This document shows, one piece after another, positions 11,480-21,987 of a DNA stretch of 64,000 nt (position 1 is its first letter; each line of letters starts with the position of its first letter). The stretch comes from Diphasiastrum complanatum (Eukaryota > Streptophyta > Lycopodiopsida > Lycopodiales > Lycopodiaceae). The stretch covers positions 66,369,656 through 66,433,655 of the forward strand of contig CM055100.1 in assembly GCA_029204225.1 (NCBI GenBank). The letters are read 5' to 3'. The notes under the pieces are model-generated. The model did not search any database. It was not told where the DNA came from and saw only the letters and a program-made list of their open reading frames with translations. A program made the translations under genes and the position numbers.

Positions 11480-11830
11480 CCATTCACTATATATTGTGGA
11501 ATGTGCATAACTTGGTTTCATGAGGCTTGAGGAGCTCCTTAATGTTATGCTTTCAATAGTATATGAAAGTGACCATTATTCTTGCTGTGTCCAATACACG
11601 AGCCACCCAATGCAACCAATATTGTACTTAAGCAATAAGTTCAAGCAATAGCATGTCCACCAAGTGAAGAATATATTTGAAAAACCCTACTCCACAAGCA
11701 CTAGCATGAATGCTTATTGATGCATTGTCCATGACAACTTGCACCACATGTTCAAGTCTAGATTCCAACCTCCAAGACACATGCATTAAAGAGTCCAAAG
11801 TTTCATGCCAAATTTGATGACCTTTGTAGC
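11480..11830 (-). pseudogene. Decayed hAT transposase fragment (DUF659 region)
   Basis: Translating the minus strand in shifting frames gives HVVQVVMDNAS, then YCLNLLLKYNIG, then TARIMVTFIYY and ELLKPHETKLCTF. In hAT transposases the same order occurs as VVQVVTDNA, C-AHC-LDL-L, AK-I--FIYNH and a P--TRFAT motif. Frames change between the blocks and several stops intervene, so the copy is dead. It shows that hAT elements have been active in this genome, which suits the two hAT-type MITEs in the window. Confidence 0.55.
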
Positions 11831-11835
11831 ATATC

Positions 11836-12120
11836 GAATCAATTTAAAACAAATAAATGCTTACATGTACTTTGGAAGGAATGGGAATTAGCAACATCTA
11901 CACGTGAATGATTCAGAATAGTGCTAGAAGTAGCACAAATATGAGAAACAACCTTACTACTGAACAAGGAATGTGTACTACCAAAATCAACTAGGGCAAT
12001 AAATTCCCATTTAGTGACATGAACATGAGAGCAAATATGTCGTTGACTGATTTTGTCAGACCAAGTGGCATAGGCAAGTTGGCCCAAACATTCAACAAGA
12101 TTTGGCGGTTTGAGAGCAAG
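11836..12120 (-). pseudogene. Ty3/gypsy retropepsin-like fragment
   Basis: The minus-strand frame reads EFIALVDFGSTHSLFSSKVV, which matches the gag-protease aspartyl site of plant gypsy elements (usually ALVDSGSTHNFI), with F in place of the S of DSG. The preceding residues (LVECLGQLAYATW) extend it. A primer-binding-like site lies upstream in the same orientation at 12,545-12,556, consistent with the 5' end of one minus-strand gypsy element. Only the protease part is readable. Confidence 0.6.
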
Positions 12121-12544
12121 AATTTTATTAACAATCTACAAAGAGGAATGTTCGGAGTCATGAAACTCATGAACTTGAAGAGTAGGCCTTAAGCGATGGA
12201 AAAGTCTATTCATGGAAGACCTCCTCTTACAACTTTGAGATGTCCAAAATGTTGGATTTTTAGACACTACCATGGAGAGCAATTATTTCATAGAATATAG
12301 GCCCTTCCATTGACTTGATACACTTGCCAAATTAGCTCTAAAATGCATGCAAAAGTAGGAATAAGAGTATATGACAGAGAAGGTCCGACCAATTGCAAGT
12401 TGATTATAATGACTAGCGCTTGCTATTTTGAGCCAAAAATGATAAAATCCCTATCAAAATGGATCTCAATTTTTCCAAAATATGAAATCTTGCATACATA
12501 TGCAAAAACTCACTCAGATTGAACATGGATTACATCCAACCAAA

Positions 12545-12556
12545 GCTTTGATACCA
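12545..12556 (-). other. Primer-binding-like site of the minus-strand gypsy remnant; LTR begins near 12,559
   Basis: GCTTTGATACCA is the complement of TGGTATCAAAGC, one base from the initiator-Met site. Sequence starting TGAAAGTTTC at 12,559 would be the inner end of its LTR; the other LTR end was not found. Confidence 0.5.
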
Positions 12557-13098
12557 AGTGAAAGTTTCACTAGGAAATCTTAACACACAACAATATACAA
12601 GTGAGTAGATAATGGGAAGTTTAGATATAACGAAACCAAATGGAGATATTCCCAAAGTACATTACACCAAATGTATTTAAGATGAATGAGCATCAAAATT
12701 GTTAATCTGAAAAACTAAGCACATGAAAAATGAAATGTAGACTATAACTATTAAGTATGGTCAATTCTACCAAGGAAGCTTATACAAGCTTGATCTTATA
12801 GTTTCCAACTATGATGGGACTCGAGGCACCTCTCTTTTACAGGTAAGAGTCTAACTTGAGCCATTACCTCTCCACAATCATCTCCTTGATTTCCTAAAGC
12901 TATGTCCTTGATTCAAAACATCTCTTTAATTTAACACATGATAACTAATGAGTGATACATGGAGAGATGGCCCTAGGCTCTTAGAACGATTTTCTAAGTA
13001 AGATTGAGGTCTAATCTCAAAGTTGGCATTTGCATACATATTTGCATTATTCTCCTCTCTAACTAGTTTCCATGTCTTTTCGTTGCTATGTATCTTCT

Positions 13099-13100
<2 letters not shown>

Positions 13101-13144
<44 letters not shown>
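13101..13144. repeat. (TA)n microsatellite
   Basis: Uninterrupted TA dinucleotide run of about 44 bp. Confidence 0.98.
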
Positions 13145-13146
<2 letters not shown>

Positions 13147-13349
13147 AAACCAATTTTCCCATTCCTTTTTGGGAGCCCTGACCTTGTTTCTTTTTAGGGT
13201 TTCTAGGCATATCTATCATAAAGTATCACAATAACTATTTTCTAGCTAGTTCTATAATTAAATTCATTTGATTTTGTTATTCACTAATGGGATAAAAGCA
13301 TGGCTCAAGCCATGTGAGCTTTTCATAGCAAGGAAATTTTTTTTCATTT

Positions 13350-13352
<3 letters not shown>

Positions 13353-13410
<58 letters not shown>
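13353..13410. repeat. (CT)n microsatellite
   Basis: Uninterrupted CT run of about 58 bp, followed by a poly-A and then a poly-C tract (about 13,440-13,448). Poly-G tracts follow at about 13,717-13,727 and 13,961-13,970. Confidence 0.98.
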
Positions 13411-13412
<2 letters not shown>

Positions 13413-13455
13413 GAAAAAAAAAACACAAATCTCAATTCTCCCCCCCCCGCCCGCG

Positions 13456-14430
13456 GTGGTGTTGATGTCATTGACTAAGATTTATCTCTCTGTTTATGTA
13501 ATTCAAGTGCAATCTTTGGTGTAGAGACCTATGATTTTATCTCAGTAAGACTTGAATTATTTTATACATTGGTTAAATTGGAATCGACTTTATGAAAATT
13601 TGAGGTAAATGGTCCTCCAACAAGTGGTTAGTTTGTAATACGTTTCTAAATAATATTTTGGACTCCAATTGGATGCATAAATAAGGACATACAGGAGGAA
13701 CTTATGTTTGGGAAGGGGGGGGGGGGAGAAGAATGCAAAAAACTATCATAAAGGATCATAGTAAGGGCCCATCCCCATGGACTTGAGAGTCTCATAGAGG
13801 ACGGGATGCATGTCAACATCGAGATCCGCAAACAAGTGATTTGTGAATCATGTTTCATGAGTTTGACCGCTGACTTGTTGCGAGGATAGGCCCTTGAGAT
13901 AAGATTAGAGCCATTGATACACGATGAGATCCTAGAGTGAATGATTTTTTCAAAGGATTGGGGGGGGGGGGTGCATCTTCAGAGCATTGCCCCATTTTGG
14001 CCCCAGCTTCACCACAACCACACATTGTTTTTTTGGATGCTTGGGCGCCACGTGTTCAGGCAGCCATAATATATCCCATAAGTGTTTCTATGAAATTTTT
14101 GAGAGGGCAGTGCCTTTAAGGCTCAACCGCGCGGTTCGTGCTTTGAAGGAGGCGGTTGGGGCCATCTTGCAACTAGAGTTGCGATTCCATTTGCAGCTCA
14201 CCATCGTAATTAGCCGATGAGGCGTTTTCCATTTTCTCAGCTTGCGACACCGCAAACGAACGCCATGGAAAAAGACTCGGCAGACTTGAATGCGCGAGGG
14301 GCCCACTTCGCAGTTGTGCGTTTGCGAATCGCAATCGCAACTTCATGTAAAAACCATTTTCCCAGTTATTTCCCCAACCCTCCCTTGCGATTTCGCAAGC
14401 GATTGCAGCTCCTGGAAAAAAGACTTGCAC
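13456..14430. other. Spacer and probable upstream region of the DUF7138-like gene
   Basis: No gene recognised. The right half (about 14,120-14,450) is richer in GC and CpG than its surroundings, as expected near a plant promoter. No clear TATA box could be placed relative to a start site. Confidence 0.4.
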
Positions 14431-15453
14431 GGCGCTCTTCGTCTTCTCCTTTAAGCTTGTTCGTCTTGTTCGTCTTCTCTCTCTCTCTCTCTCTCTGGAT
14501 CGATCGATCGATCGATCGACAGATCTGGCGATGGCGGAAAAATTATAAGCATAATGTAAATATATGTTGGAGTTTGTAGTACTGCAGCAGATAGAGCCAT
14601 TTATCTCTAGATCTTTCGTCTTTTTCGATTTTCGCTCACCCGGTGATGCACATGGATCGACGCCCTGGTAAGCGCCTGCTTATCTAACCTTTTGGCTTCC
14701 TTTTGCACTTAATATTGTATGAATTTCTTACTCTTGCAGCGATTTTCTATTTGCCGTTTATAGGTTGCGTCGTGATCGTAAACGGGAAGCGGTTACGATA
14801 CTGTTGTATTTGTATTATGATGTTGACAGTTCGTTTCGGTGATGGTTGAGACGATCTCTTGTGTTTAGCCTTTGTTAATAAAGATTTTATGCTGTGTTTT
14901 TAGATGTGTCTGATGAGGCCATGTATTCGCATGCAAGTCAGGTGTCGTCTGTAGATGATGCTTTTTTGATAAGGATTTTCGTTTAAGATCATTGCGTAGG
15001 CGGAAATGAGAAGGGCTGTCGGCTTAAAATCCATGTGGCATGTAATATTCTATTGTTTCGTCTAAGAGATTAAGCCTCAATCCAGACCTCTCGCATGTTC
15101 TGATTTCTTTACTTGGAATATTATTAAGGTCTTTATCTGTGTTTTCGCATCCAATTGATTACTTATCGCATGCAGAGATGATATAAGATTACATCATATG
15201 ATGATTCTGTTAAGGACTCCTCAACTAATTGTCTCATTATGGGGTAGTAGTTTCACGGTTTGCCACTATATATCATTATTATGCAAAATGACAGATCTTG
15301 TATTATAAGTTTTCTGCGTGCTTAAGCTGGACTGATAATAGCGCAGGCTGAGATTCCATACGCCATTTTATACAAGAATTTCACACCATTTTTTTAATTA
15401 TTCTGCTCTTGAATTCCAGTTACAGAGACGATATAAATAGCTGAAAGTGAATC
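14431..15453 (+). promoter_or_regulatory. Probable 5' leader with an intron and a short upstream ORF
   Basis: A pyrimidine-rich leader with (CT)n at about 14,477-14,495 and a GATC repeat at about 14,498-14,520 runs to CCCTG at 14,667, followed by a consensus donor GTAAGC at 14,668. The matching acceptor is TTCCAG ending at 15,419, or TTACAG ending at 15,425, giving an intron of about 750 bp, T-rich before the acceptor. Splicing would join an ATG at 14,646 to a stop at 15,434-15,436, a 12-codon upstream ORF ending 17 nt before the main start. The same stop is used with either acceptor. Long 5'UTR introns are common in plant regulatory genes. Transcript data would be needed to confirm it. Confidence 0.55.
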
Positions 15454-16851
15454 ATGACAATGGAAAGCTTTGCTACGCCATACCCAGTTTTGTTTCACGA
15501 TGGAGAAATAGAGCACGACAGAGGCCATGTGGGGATACATTCGGTGCTTTCTTTCAAAAAGTTCCAGAGCCAGATGAGCCGGTTGATTGGAGCCCCCGCC
15601 AATCAGCTCTCTGCTGTTTTTGTTTGCCGAAGAACGCTCAAGGATACCGAAAAGCGGCAGAAGCTTCCGATTAATGAAACCACCAATTTCAATATTATTT
15701 TGAATCAGCACAATCCGAGCAGGGAAAGAGATTGCCACTTCCTAGTCTCAATCAAAAAGTCCAAAAAGGAGCGAAAAGGCACTAGGAAACGCATCTCAGA
15801 AGCAGAAAATGTCGACGACGAAGACTCGACATCATCGAGGGGAGGTTCTTCGCCTTCCGAGGAAAGACCGAAGCCGGGGCTCCCGGTGGACAAGTTCTTT
15901 TCTACTGAAGCAGCATCTCCCACTTCTATCTTGCAAAGGTCAGTTTCCCCTGCTCTCTCTCCGTCAGAGAGTGCAGATGAACACATAAGCCTTGGATTAT
16001 CTGCCAATGCCAATAATTCAATTGCACCTGCGGATAAAGTGGAAAGAATATTATTGAGGAGGGAAGGGGTAAATCCGAACAGTTCTGTTACTCCTAGATT
16101 GGGATGGCCAGTCGTGGGACCAGGACAGCGTGTCGAGGGGTTCGATGTCAATGCTGCAGGTCGAAATGTAGAGTTTCTATCACAAGGTCCTCAGCGTCCT
16201 CCCTTTATCCAAGACGAGCATTGGAAGGCAGAGAGGGCGTGGATGCAAAATGGCATTGCAGGAAGGCAATCCGAGAAGGAGATGTTTCAAGCAGTCCAGC
16301 CGCCTCCATTCATGTCGCCGGCATCTCGGGCAGAGCTCTTCAGGCTGGGCAGGTTCACTGATTCCACTCTCTCACAGGGTTTTGGTACGAGACCTCCAAC
16401 CGCGCTTCAACGAATCGGAGCCATGAATCATCCACCCTCTTTTCCCGACATTCCTACTAGGTCAATTTTATCATCCTTTGAAAGTTCGGGCAACATTATC
16501 CCCAGGAATCCCATAGCCACTCTGCTGACAGTAAACACAGGCGTTCACCAGGCACAGATGAATTCTCTCATGCTGCATATGCAGAGACCCATCAGATCAT
16601 TTCCAGTAATTGCTTCACCAGAGAGGCCAAACCCACACGGTGGAGTTTATCGACTTGGACAAGATAATACCGATTCGAGGGCAGATGTACAAGCATACAC
16701 CTATCATTGTCATTTCTGCAGTGAAAGGAACCAAGGGCCACCGCTCTTCCACTTTTGTGTCAATGATAGAATCCTAACTGGATTCAGAGGTCCGTCTCCT
16801 GCTGGTCCTATAACCAGACCCAGCAAAAGTCAGCTAGAAGTTGCAGCTTAA
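15454..16851 (+). CDS. DUF7138-like plant protein of unknown function, 465 residues
   Basis: Intact single-exon frame from ATG at 15,454 to TAA at 16,851; a second ATG is two codons in. Residues 9-60 form the conserved-looking head (YPVLFHDGE, then LSFKKFQSQMSRLIG and LSAVFVCRR), which matches my memory of plant DUF7138 proteins; residues 101-113 are a basic cluster (KKSKKERKGTRKR) that could be a nuclear localisation signal; residues 120-400 are low-complexity, Ser/Pro-rich and probably disordered; residues 415-455 hold YHCHFC, LFHFCVND and GPSPAGPI, with Cys 419, 422 and 435. The C-terminal block resembles the family's conserved tail. No signal peptide or membrane segment. Function unknown; a regulatory nuclear role is inference. 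Codon use and GC content are higher than in the surrounding repeats, and no frame breaks occur, so it is probably expressed. Confidence 0.85.
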   Translation: MTMESFATPYPVLFHDGEIEHDRGHVGIHSVLSFKKFQSQMSRLIGAPANQLSAVFVCRRTLKDTEKRQKLPINETTNFNIILNQHNPSRERDCHFLVSIKKSKKERKGTRKRISEAENVDDEDSTSSRGGSSPSEERPKPGLPVDKFFSTEAASPTSILQRSVSPALSPSESADEHISLGLSANANNSIAPADKVERILLRREGVNPNSSVTPRLGWPVVGPGQRVEGFDVNAAGRNVEFLSQGPQRPPFIQDEHWKAERAWMQNGIAGRQSEKEMFQAVQPPPFMSPASRAELFRLGRFTDSTLSQGFGTRPPTALQRIGAMNHPPSFPDIPTRSILSSFESSGNIIPRNPIATLLTVNTGVHQAQMNSLMLHMQRPIRSFPVIASPERPNPHGGVYRLGQDNTDSRADVQAYTYHCHFCSERNQGPPLFHFCVNDRILTGFRGPSPAGPITRPSKSQLEVAA

Positions 16852-17690
16852 GTTCGAGCTGCAGTGTTGGTGCAATCAGCTGCATTTACTTGTACAGGGA
16901 TTCAAAGAAAGGATTGGCAACCGGTGATGTCTATGTTGTGAAGTTCTGGAGATGTTGATTTTCAATGTTAGGTTTCTCAACTTTTCTCTGCTTCTGAGTT
17001 TCACAATGTTGCTTAGTTCAAATGTTTGGCAATCATGTAAGATCTTCGTGAAAGCATACCACCTATTTGTCTTAAACTTGGATTTTCGTAATAGACTAAT
17101 ATGAAGATCTAAGAATCGTATATCTTTTGTTGTTGGGTATCCTTTTCTACAAGCCATCTTGCCTTGATGCATGTGAGGAGTATGATCTATCTATTTGTTT
17201 GCAAAGACAAGCTATGCAAGATATTTCTGTCTCCTTTTGAAAGGCAATTTAGCTTTACAAGATTACAAAGAATTTTTAATATGTTTGAAACCACAACTCA
17301 ACCTTAAAAGCAATGTTGTCCTTTTGTCTTGCATGTGAAGTTTCTTATGCCTTGTTTATCTTGAATTGAATTTTGGTGTTTTTCTTTTGTAAATTGACGA
17401 AACGTATACTCAAATGTTTTAGTAGGTGTTTAGAATTTCAAAGCCTATTATTGATTTGAAATATAGTAGTTGTAAGTATTTGTAACCATCCATGTTGTCA
17501 TCATCGCTGCCATTCCTCCTAAATCCACTCTATTGCAACAAAATTCTATTGTATATTCTGCGCTGCTCCCTATTCCACCCACTGATTCATTCACTCGCAA
17601 TCCGAATGACACCTGCAGCACAACAAAACAACAAAAGTTTCCGACCATTATAGACGTAGATAGTAGATCTTAGAACAATTAAGATCATAA
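16852..17690. other. 3' flank of the DUF7138-like gene; no further gene seen
   Basis: T-rich sequence typical of a 3'UTR and downstream spacer. The transcript end was not determined. Confidence 0.5.
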
Positions 17691-17700
17691 TTTAGGGCAA

Positions 17701-18290
17701 TGAGTACTGAAATGGGGCTATTTGAAGAAGCAATGACTAGTTTATTGGAGGAAAACGTTTTGATGAGGAACAAAATTGGCACTTGAAGCTGAATTAGTTT
17801 GTTTGAAGGAGATGCAAGGCAACTTGGTCCACACTACTACTGAGGTTCGAGAATTGGGGTCCAAGATTGAGCAACATAACATAAGGAGGAAACACTATCT
17901 TGGTAAGCCAACCTCAAGGACTTTGTTAAGCCATTGTCTCATATGACTTCCTATATTTGAGCAACCATTATGGAGGAAAAGCTACCTGAGCAAAAAATTG
18001 ATAATGTTTAGAGTAAGAGGGTTACCCGACACCCAAAATGCTTTGGAGGAAGCTAAGACAATGGTCACCATTGCCATGTTTTTGATGATGCACAGAGAAC
18101 CAAAAAAGACCACTAGATTGGTCTGTCATTTCAAAACTTTGGAAGGCCAAAGGGAGACATCAAGGCAAAGGGCAAAACTCAGTGAGGATCCTTAATTTCT
18201 TGATAGGAAGAACAACTTTTGGGTGTCTCTATTGAGTGATGGCCTTGAACAAGTGAATGAAAATTATCAACTACTTCCTTCAATATAGCT
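17701..18290 (+). pseudogene. Unrecognised decayed coding remnant, possibly retrotransposon gag
   Basis: Starts ATGAGTACTG and translates to a Leu/Glu-rich segment (LFEEAMTSLLEENVLMRNK), then continues through several stops and frame changes with KPLSHMTSYI and FWVSLLSDGLEQVNEN. The composition suggests a coiled-coil gag of a gypsy element, but no zinc knuckle or protease follows. Function not assigned. Confidence 0.3.
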
Positions 18291-18979
18291 TCTTGCCCAT
18301 CTAAGAACGACATTGCCTTTTTGGTACTTTTCACTTCATATTTCCTTGACATCAACCCTTCCTCTCATTTTTTCTTCCACAAGGAAATAGTTATCCTTCC
18401 TCAACTCTCGGCAACTCCCTTACTTCTAGTTTTAGTTGTCTAAGAAGATTTTCTTTCCATATTAGGATCATAAATTCAACTGTGGGCAAAGTTGTAGACA
18501 AAAAACATAATCCATAAGAGAATTTTCAAATCAAAATTTACTAACAAGCATATTTTATATTAAACATAATCCAATATTTCAGTCATTTCAAAAAAAAAAA
18601 ATCCTCAAGAAATAACATAGAAAGTAACTTTTTTCTATACTTTTGCTTTGAATTGCCTAACAAAGGATGGTCACTTCACTCAAATTCTTGATGGTTGTCG
18701 TGTCTTCTCATGGTCTTGATGGTTGTCGCGTCTTCTTCATGTTCTTTGACATTTACAAGAGCAAATTCTTGTGCTTCAAATATTGATTCTTTCAGTCTGT
18801 CTATAAGCTCATTTACCTTCATAACTTCTCATAATATAAGAAGATGAGGGACAAACTCTTTTGGAGAATAAATAAGGTCTGCATAAATGTTCAAGAAGCA
18901 TTACAAATTTTCAATTGTTATTTGAAGCATCTTCCCCCTACAAGCATAAAATCTTAAAAATTTCATCTAAAAAAAAGAT
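18291..18979. other. AT-rich spacer with a small tandem duplication
   Basis: At about 18,688-18,745 the phrase TCTTGATGGTTGTCG(T/C)GTCT is repeated in tandem. Nothing else recognised. Confidence 0.5.
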
Positions 18980-20735
18980 ATCAAAGCCCCCACAATTTAC
19001 ACCTTGGAATATAACCTTGATAGAAACCTAGCACACAATTTTCTTAAAAAATTTGTTTGGTGTAGGGTTCAATTGTTAACAAGAATAGGTCCATTTGAGA
19101 ATTTTCATTTGTCCAAAAAAAATCCATAGCATGGTGGATACTAATTTGGCTTGTGGGCTTGCCCTTCGAAGCTCAAAGTCCATGGCGAGGATTTACTAGG
19201 CTTTGTTCTTGAGCTCTAAGAAATTGTTGTTGAGATTATGCTTCAGTTAAAAATTGGGTGCCATGCACTGTTATGAAATGGTCTTCCCTATATGTTGTGT
19301 TATTAATCAATATGTTGTTCACACCCAATGAAAATATGTAAATACCATTGTCATGTAATTAAATGTACATTTGTCCATAGTCATGTAGTCGGAAGTAGTC
19401 GTATCTTCAAACTACAAGACAACTTTCGACAAGAATAATGGGCCTTCAGCTATGATGAGTTGAAAAAGTATGCCAAAGACAATTGCTAATAATAATAATA
19501 ACTCAAAAAGGGCACTTGAAAACAAAAAGGCACAAGAAAAATATTATTAATGAGATGTATATTTATAATAATTTATTACCTTACAGCTACGTACTTGACA
19601 TGCTTATTAAAGTAACACTTGGCAAATATGTCATTTCTACAAACTCATCTTTATGTCTACTTAGTGCAATACAGTGGGGCCAAAAGGAAAGAGGCTAGAA
19701 TATGGAGCTTTATTTGCCATAAAGACCTATAAAATGTTTTTGGTTCATTTTGGTTATTCCCCAAGTAATCCTTATCCCCTGGGCCAAATACATGAAGTGC
19801 ATTATGGCCATAATGCTCTAGGGCCTTACATGTAAAAGGAATTAGGATCAATATGCTCTATTGCATATTGTTCATAATGATGTAGGACTCTAATATGTAA
19901 AGGAATCATAGCCATCATGTAGTTGGGACCATGTACCAAAGGGCATGATTCTCATTTGCTTACTTAACACGAGAGTTAATTCTTATTACCAAGATTTTTT
20001 TCATGGCTACAAACTCATCTACCACACATGTCAAAAGTAAAACATCCATTCATTGTGCAAACTAAAAATTTGAGAACAAGGCATAACTATATTCAAAGCC
20101 TTACCTTTAGCTAGTGCCTCGTCTCTAATGCTTTGTCCTTTATTACAAGAAAAGATGCAAATATTACAAAACCTTTGGTTGACGCCCCCTTTCCTCATTG
20201 TGAGGTCTCGAGTGAGATTCCATTCACATGCACATGGACCTACGAGGAGAGATTACGGATCACTTTCTAGATGGCCTTGCTCAAATACAATATACTCGTG
20301 TGACTTATGGGCTGTTTTCAACTATTGACCGAATTCAGCTATTCTCACGAGCTTTCCAACTCCGTCTATATATAGTATTTTTATTTTTAATTTAATCTAT
20401 TAATCTATTTATTTTTTATGATTTGAGGCTAGGTCACATACAATATATGCATGGAAGGAAGAAGGTGCTAATAGATATAGTAGACTACTTACATATAAAT
20501 TACAAATCTTAGATCATTTTGACTAGCCTCACAAACTTTGATTTGTCTTTGCAAGGCAAGACCAACAAGACACTAGAGCAACAACTCCATAATCACACTA
20601 TAGTTAAAAAATATACAGGTTAATTGTGTGTGATTATTGTGAAAGATAGATTCTTTAATCTTAACCTATGTACATTGTTGTGAGAGTCACATTTGAACTA
20701 TTCCAAGATTCTCATGGCTAGTTAGTAGTAGTCCA
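18980..20735. repeat. Repeat block copy 2 (inverted partner of 8,690-10,555)
   Basis: Reverse-complement counterpart of the block at 8,690-10,555. It retains the empty target TCAAAAGT at 20,031-20,038, where copy 1 has a MITE. It also contains the plus-strand SINE-like head at 19,123-19,183. Divergence from copy 1 is substantial, so the duplication or the two insertions are old. Confidence 0.8.
19123..19183 (+). mobile_element. SINE-like tRNA-derived head, copy 2
   Basis: CCATAGCATGGTGG (A-box-like) followed by GGGCTTGCCC and a TTCGAAGCTC...GTCC B-box-like region, the counterpart of 10,352-10,412. Confidence 0.4.
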
Positions 20736-20742
20736 GTCACCA

Positions 20743-20760
20743 ACCCCCCCCCCCCCCCCC
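20743..20760. repeat. Poly-C tract
   Basis: About 18 consecutive C residues at the edge of repeat block copy 2. Such a run is prone to sequencing and assembly error. Confidence 0.9.
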
Positions 20761-20776
20761 CGAATTGCTTATGTCC

Positions 20777-21262
20777 TCATAAGTTTAAATTAGAGAAATT
20801 ATTCTTTGTGTTTTTAACTCTTTTCCAAGAATCATCATCATCCTTAGTCGGTCCTGTCCATATACTCAAGCGCTTTGAGATAGATTGATTTCTCAATCGT
20901 TTATCTCTAGTTCTGAGAACTTTTTTAGGCTCCAAAGGTACATTAAGTGATAAATCTTCCAATTGGGTTAGATCTTCTTCACATCCAAGTGTATTACCTT
21001 TATCTAAAGTTGTTTTTAACTGACTTATATGAAAAATTGGGTGAGCAGTGGATTGACCTTGAAAATTGGTCTTTTAGCTCATAAGCTAAAAGACCAATTT
21101 TTGTTATAACCCAAAATGATCCACAATATCTTGGTGACAAATTGTAATGCTTTCCTATATGCATAGTCCTAGAATTTTTTGAAATTCTAAGGATACCCAA
21201 TCATTAACTTCTAGAATACCTCTTAAGATCAGCATAATGCTTAGCCATATTTTGAGCACTAG
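20777..21262 (-). pseudogene. Ty3/gypsy integrase C-terminal and chromo-like fragment
   Basis: Minus-strand translation gives AQNMAKHYADLKR, then HIGKHYNLSPRYCGSFWVI and GLLAYELK, then an EPKKVLRTRDKRLRNQ and SIWTGPTKDDDDSWK tail. In gypsy integrases the same order appears as the ADKKR stretch, L-PRYYGPF-V-xIG-VAYKL, and a C-terminal chromo-like segment ending in W-GLP--DATWE. Frames shift between blocks and stops occur. The 5' end is cut by the LTR of element C1 at about 21,265. Confidence 0.7.
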
Positions 21263-21267
21263 AAATG

Positions 21268-21799
21268 TTCCCTCAAGCCTGTGAGCTTGAACACTCTTGA
21301 GCATTCTAGCTCAGTTCTTTAAAGTTGATTAGAGATTGCTATTGTGCTTACTGCTTATCAGTAGTTGCGCTTAATTCAGACTTTTATTTAGTCGTTCAAA
21401 AATAGCTTAGAGTACACGGCTTTGATCCGCAAACATGCTGTACTCATTTACTTTTGTTTCGTTTCATACTGAATCAATACTATCTTTTATTGCATTCAGG
21501 TTTGTCTCAGAATGTATGCGTTTCTGTAATTGTTCGTGACAGATTATTTGTCTGATAATTCAATGCTTAAATGTTTGGCTATGTAATCACTGTAGCACTG
21601 ATGATTTCAAAGTTAGTTACTATAAAATCGAACGTGATTTTTCTCCCTATTGTTTTGTTTGAAATTGATAGGCGTAGTCATGCATGAAGAAAGAGAAAGA
21701 TAGTTTATTCTGCTGCGCACGATAAGTTTTCTTTCTTGTCGTTCGAATTATTCACATTCGATTCTTTTAGACCTATCTTTTACACACCTCTTTCTGACA
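21268..21799 (+). repeat. Truncated 5' LTR of copia element C1
   Basis: Aligns with the inner 530 bp of the element A LTR (for example CCTGTGAGCTTGAACACTC and TTACTGCTTATCAG) and ends TTTCTGACA directly before the primer-binding site TGGTATTAGAGC at 21,800-21,811. The outer part, including the TATA region seen in A, is missing, so C1 is 5'-truncated. Confidence 0.85.
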
Positions 21800-21987
21800 T
21801 GGTATTAGAGCGTTGATTCTTCTTCAAGGCCTAATACTATGTTAGAGCGCAAGCCCTCATACTTGATCTCTTTCACGATATCAAATTATTCTTTAGTTCA
21901 AATCGATTTATTTCAGTATCAGAGAATTGATTTCCAATTGTAGCACAACACGGTATCTCTCTTAACGTCGTCAAACTAAAGTTCCAA

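Noticed and set aside
13717-13970. Poly-G tracts
   Set aside because: Simple homopolymers, possibly affected by sequencing error; no G-quadruplex repeat spacing.
14088-14579. GC-rich overlapping frames upstream of the DUF7138-like gene
   Set aside because: No domain; composition reflects the promoter/leader region and its CT and GATC runs.
15394-16361. Several overlapping frames inside the DUF7138-like gene
   Set aside because: Alternative-frame shadows of the 465-residue frame.
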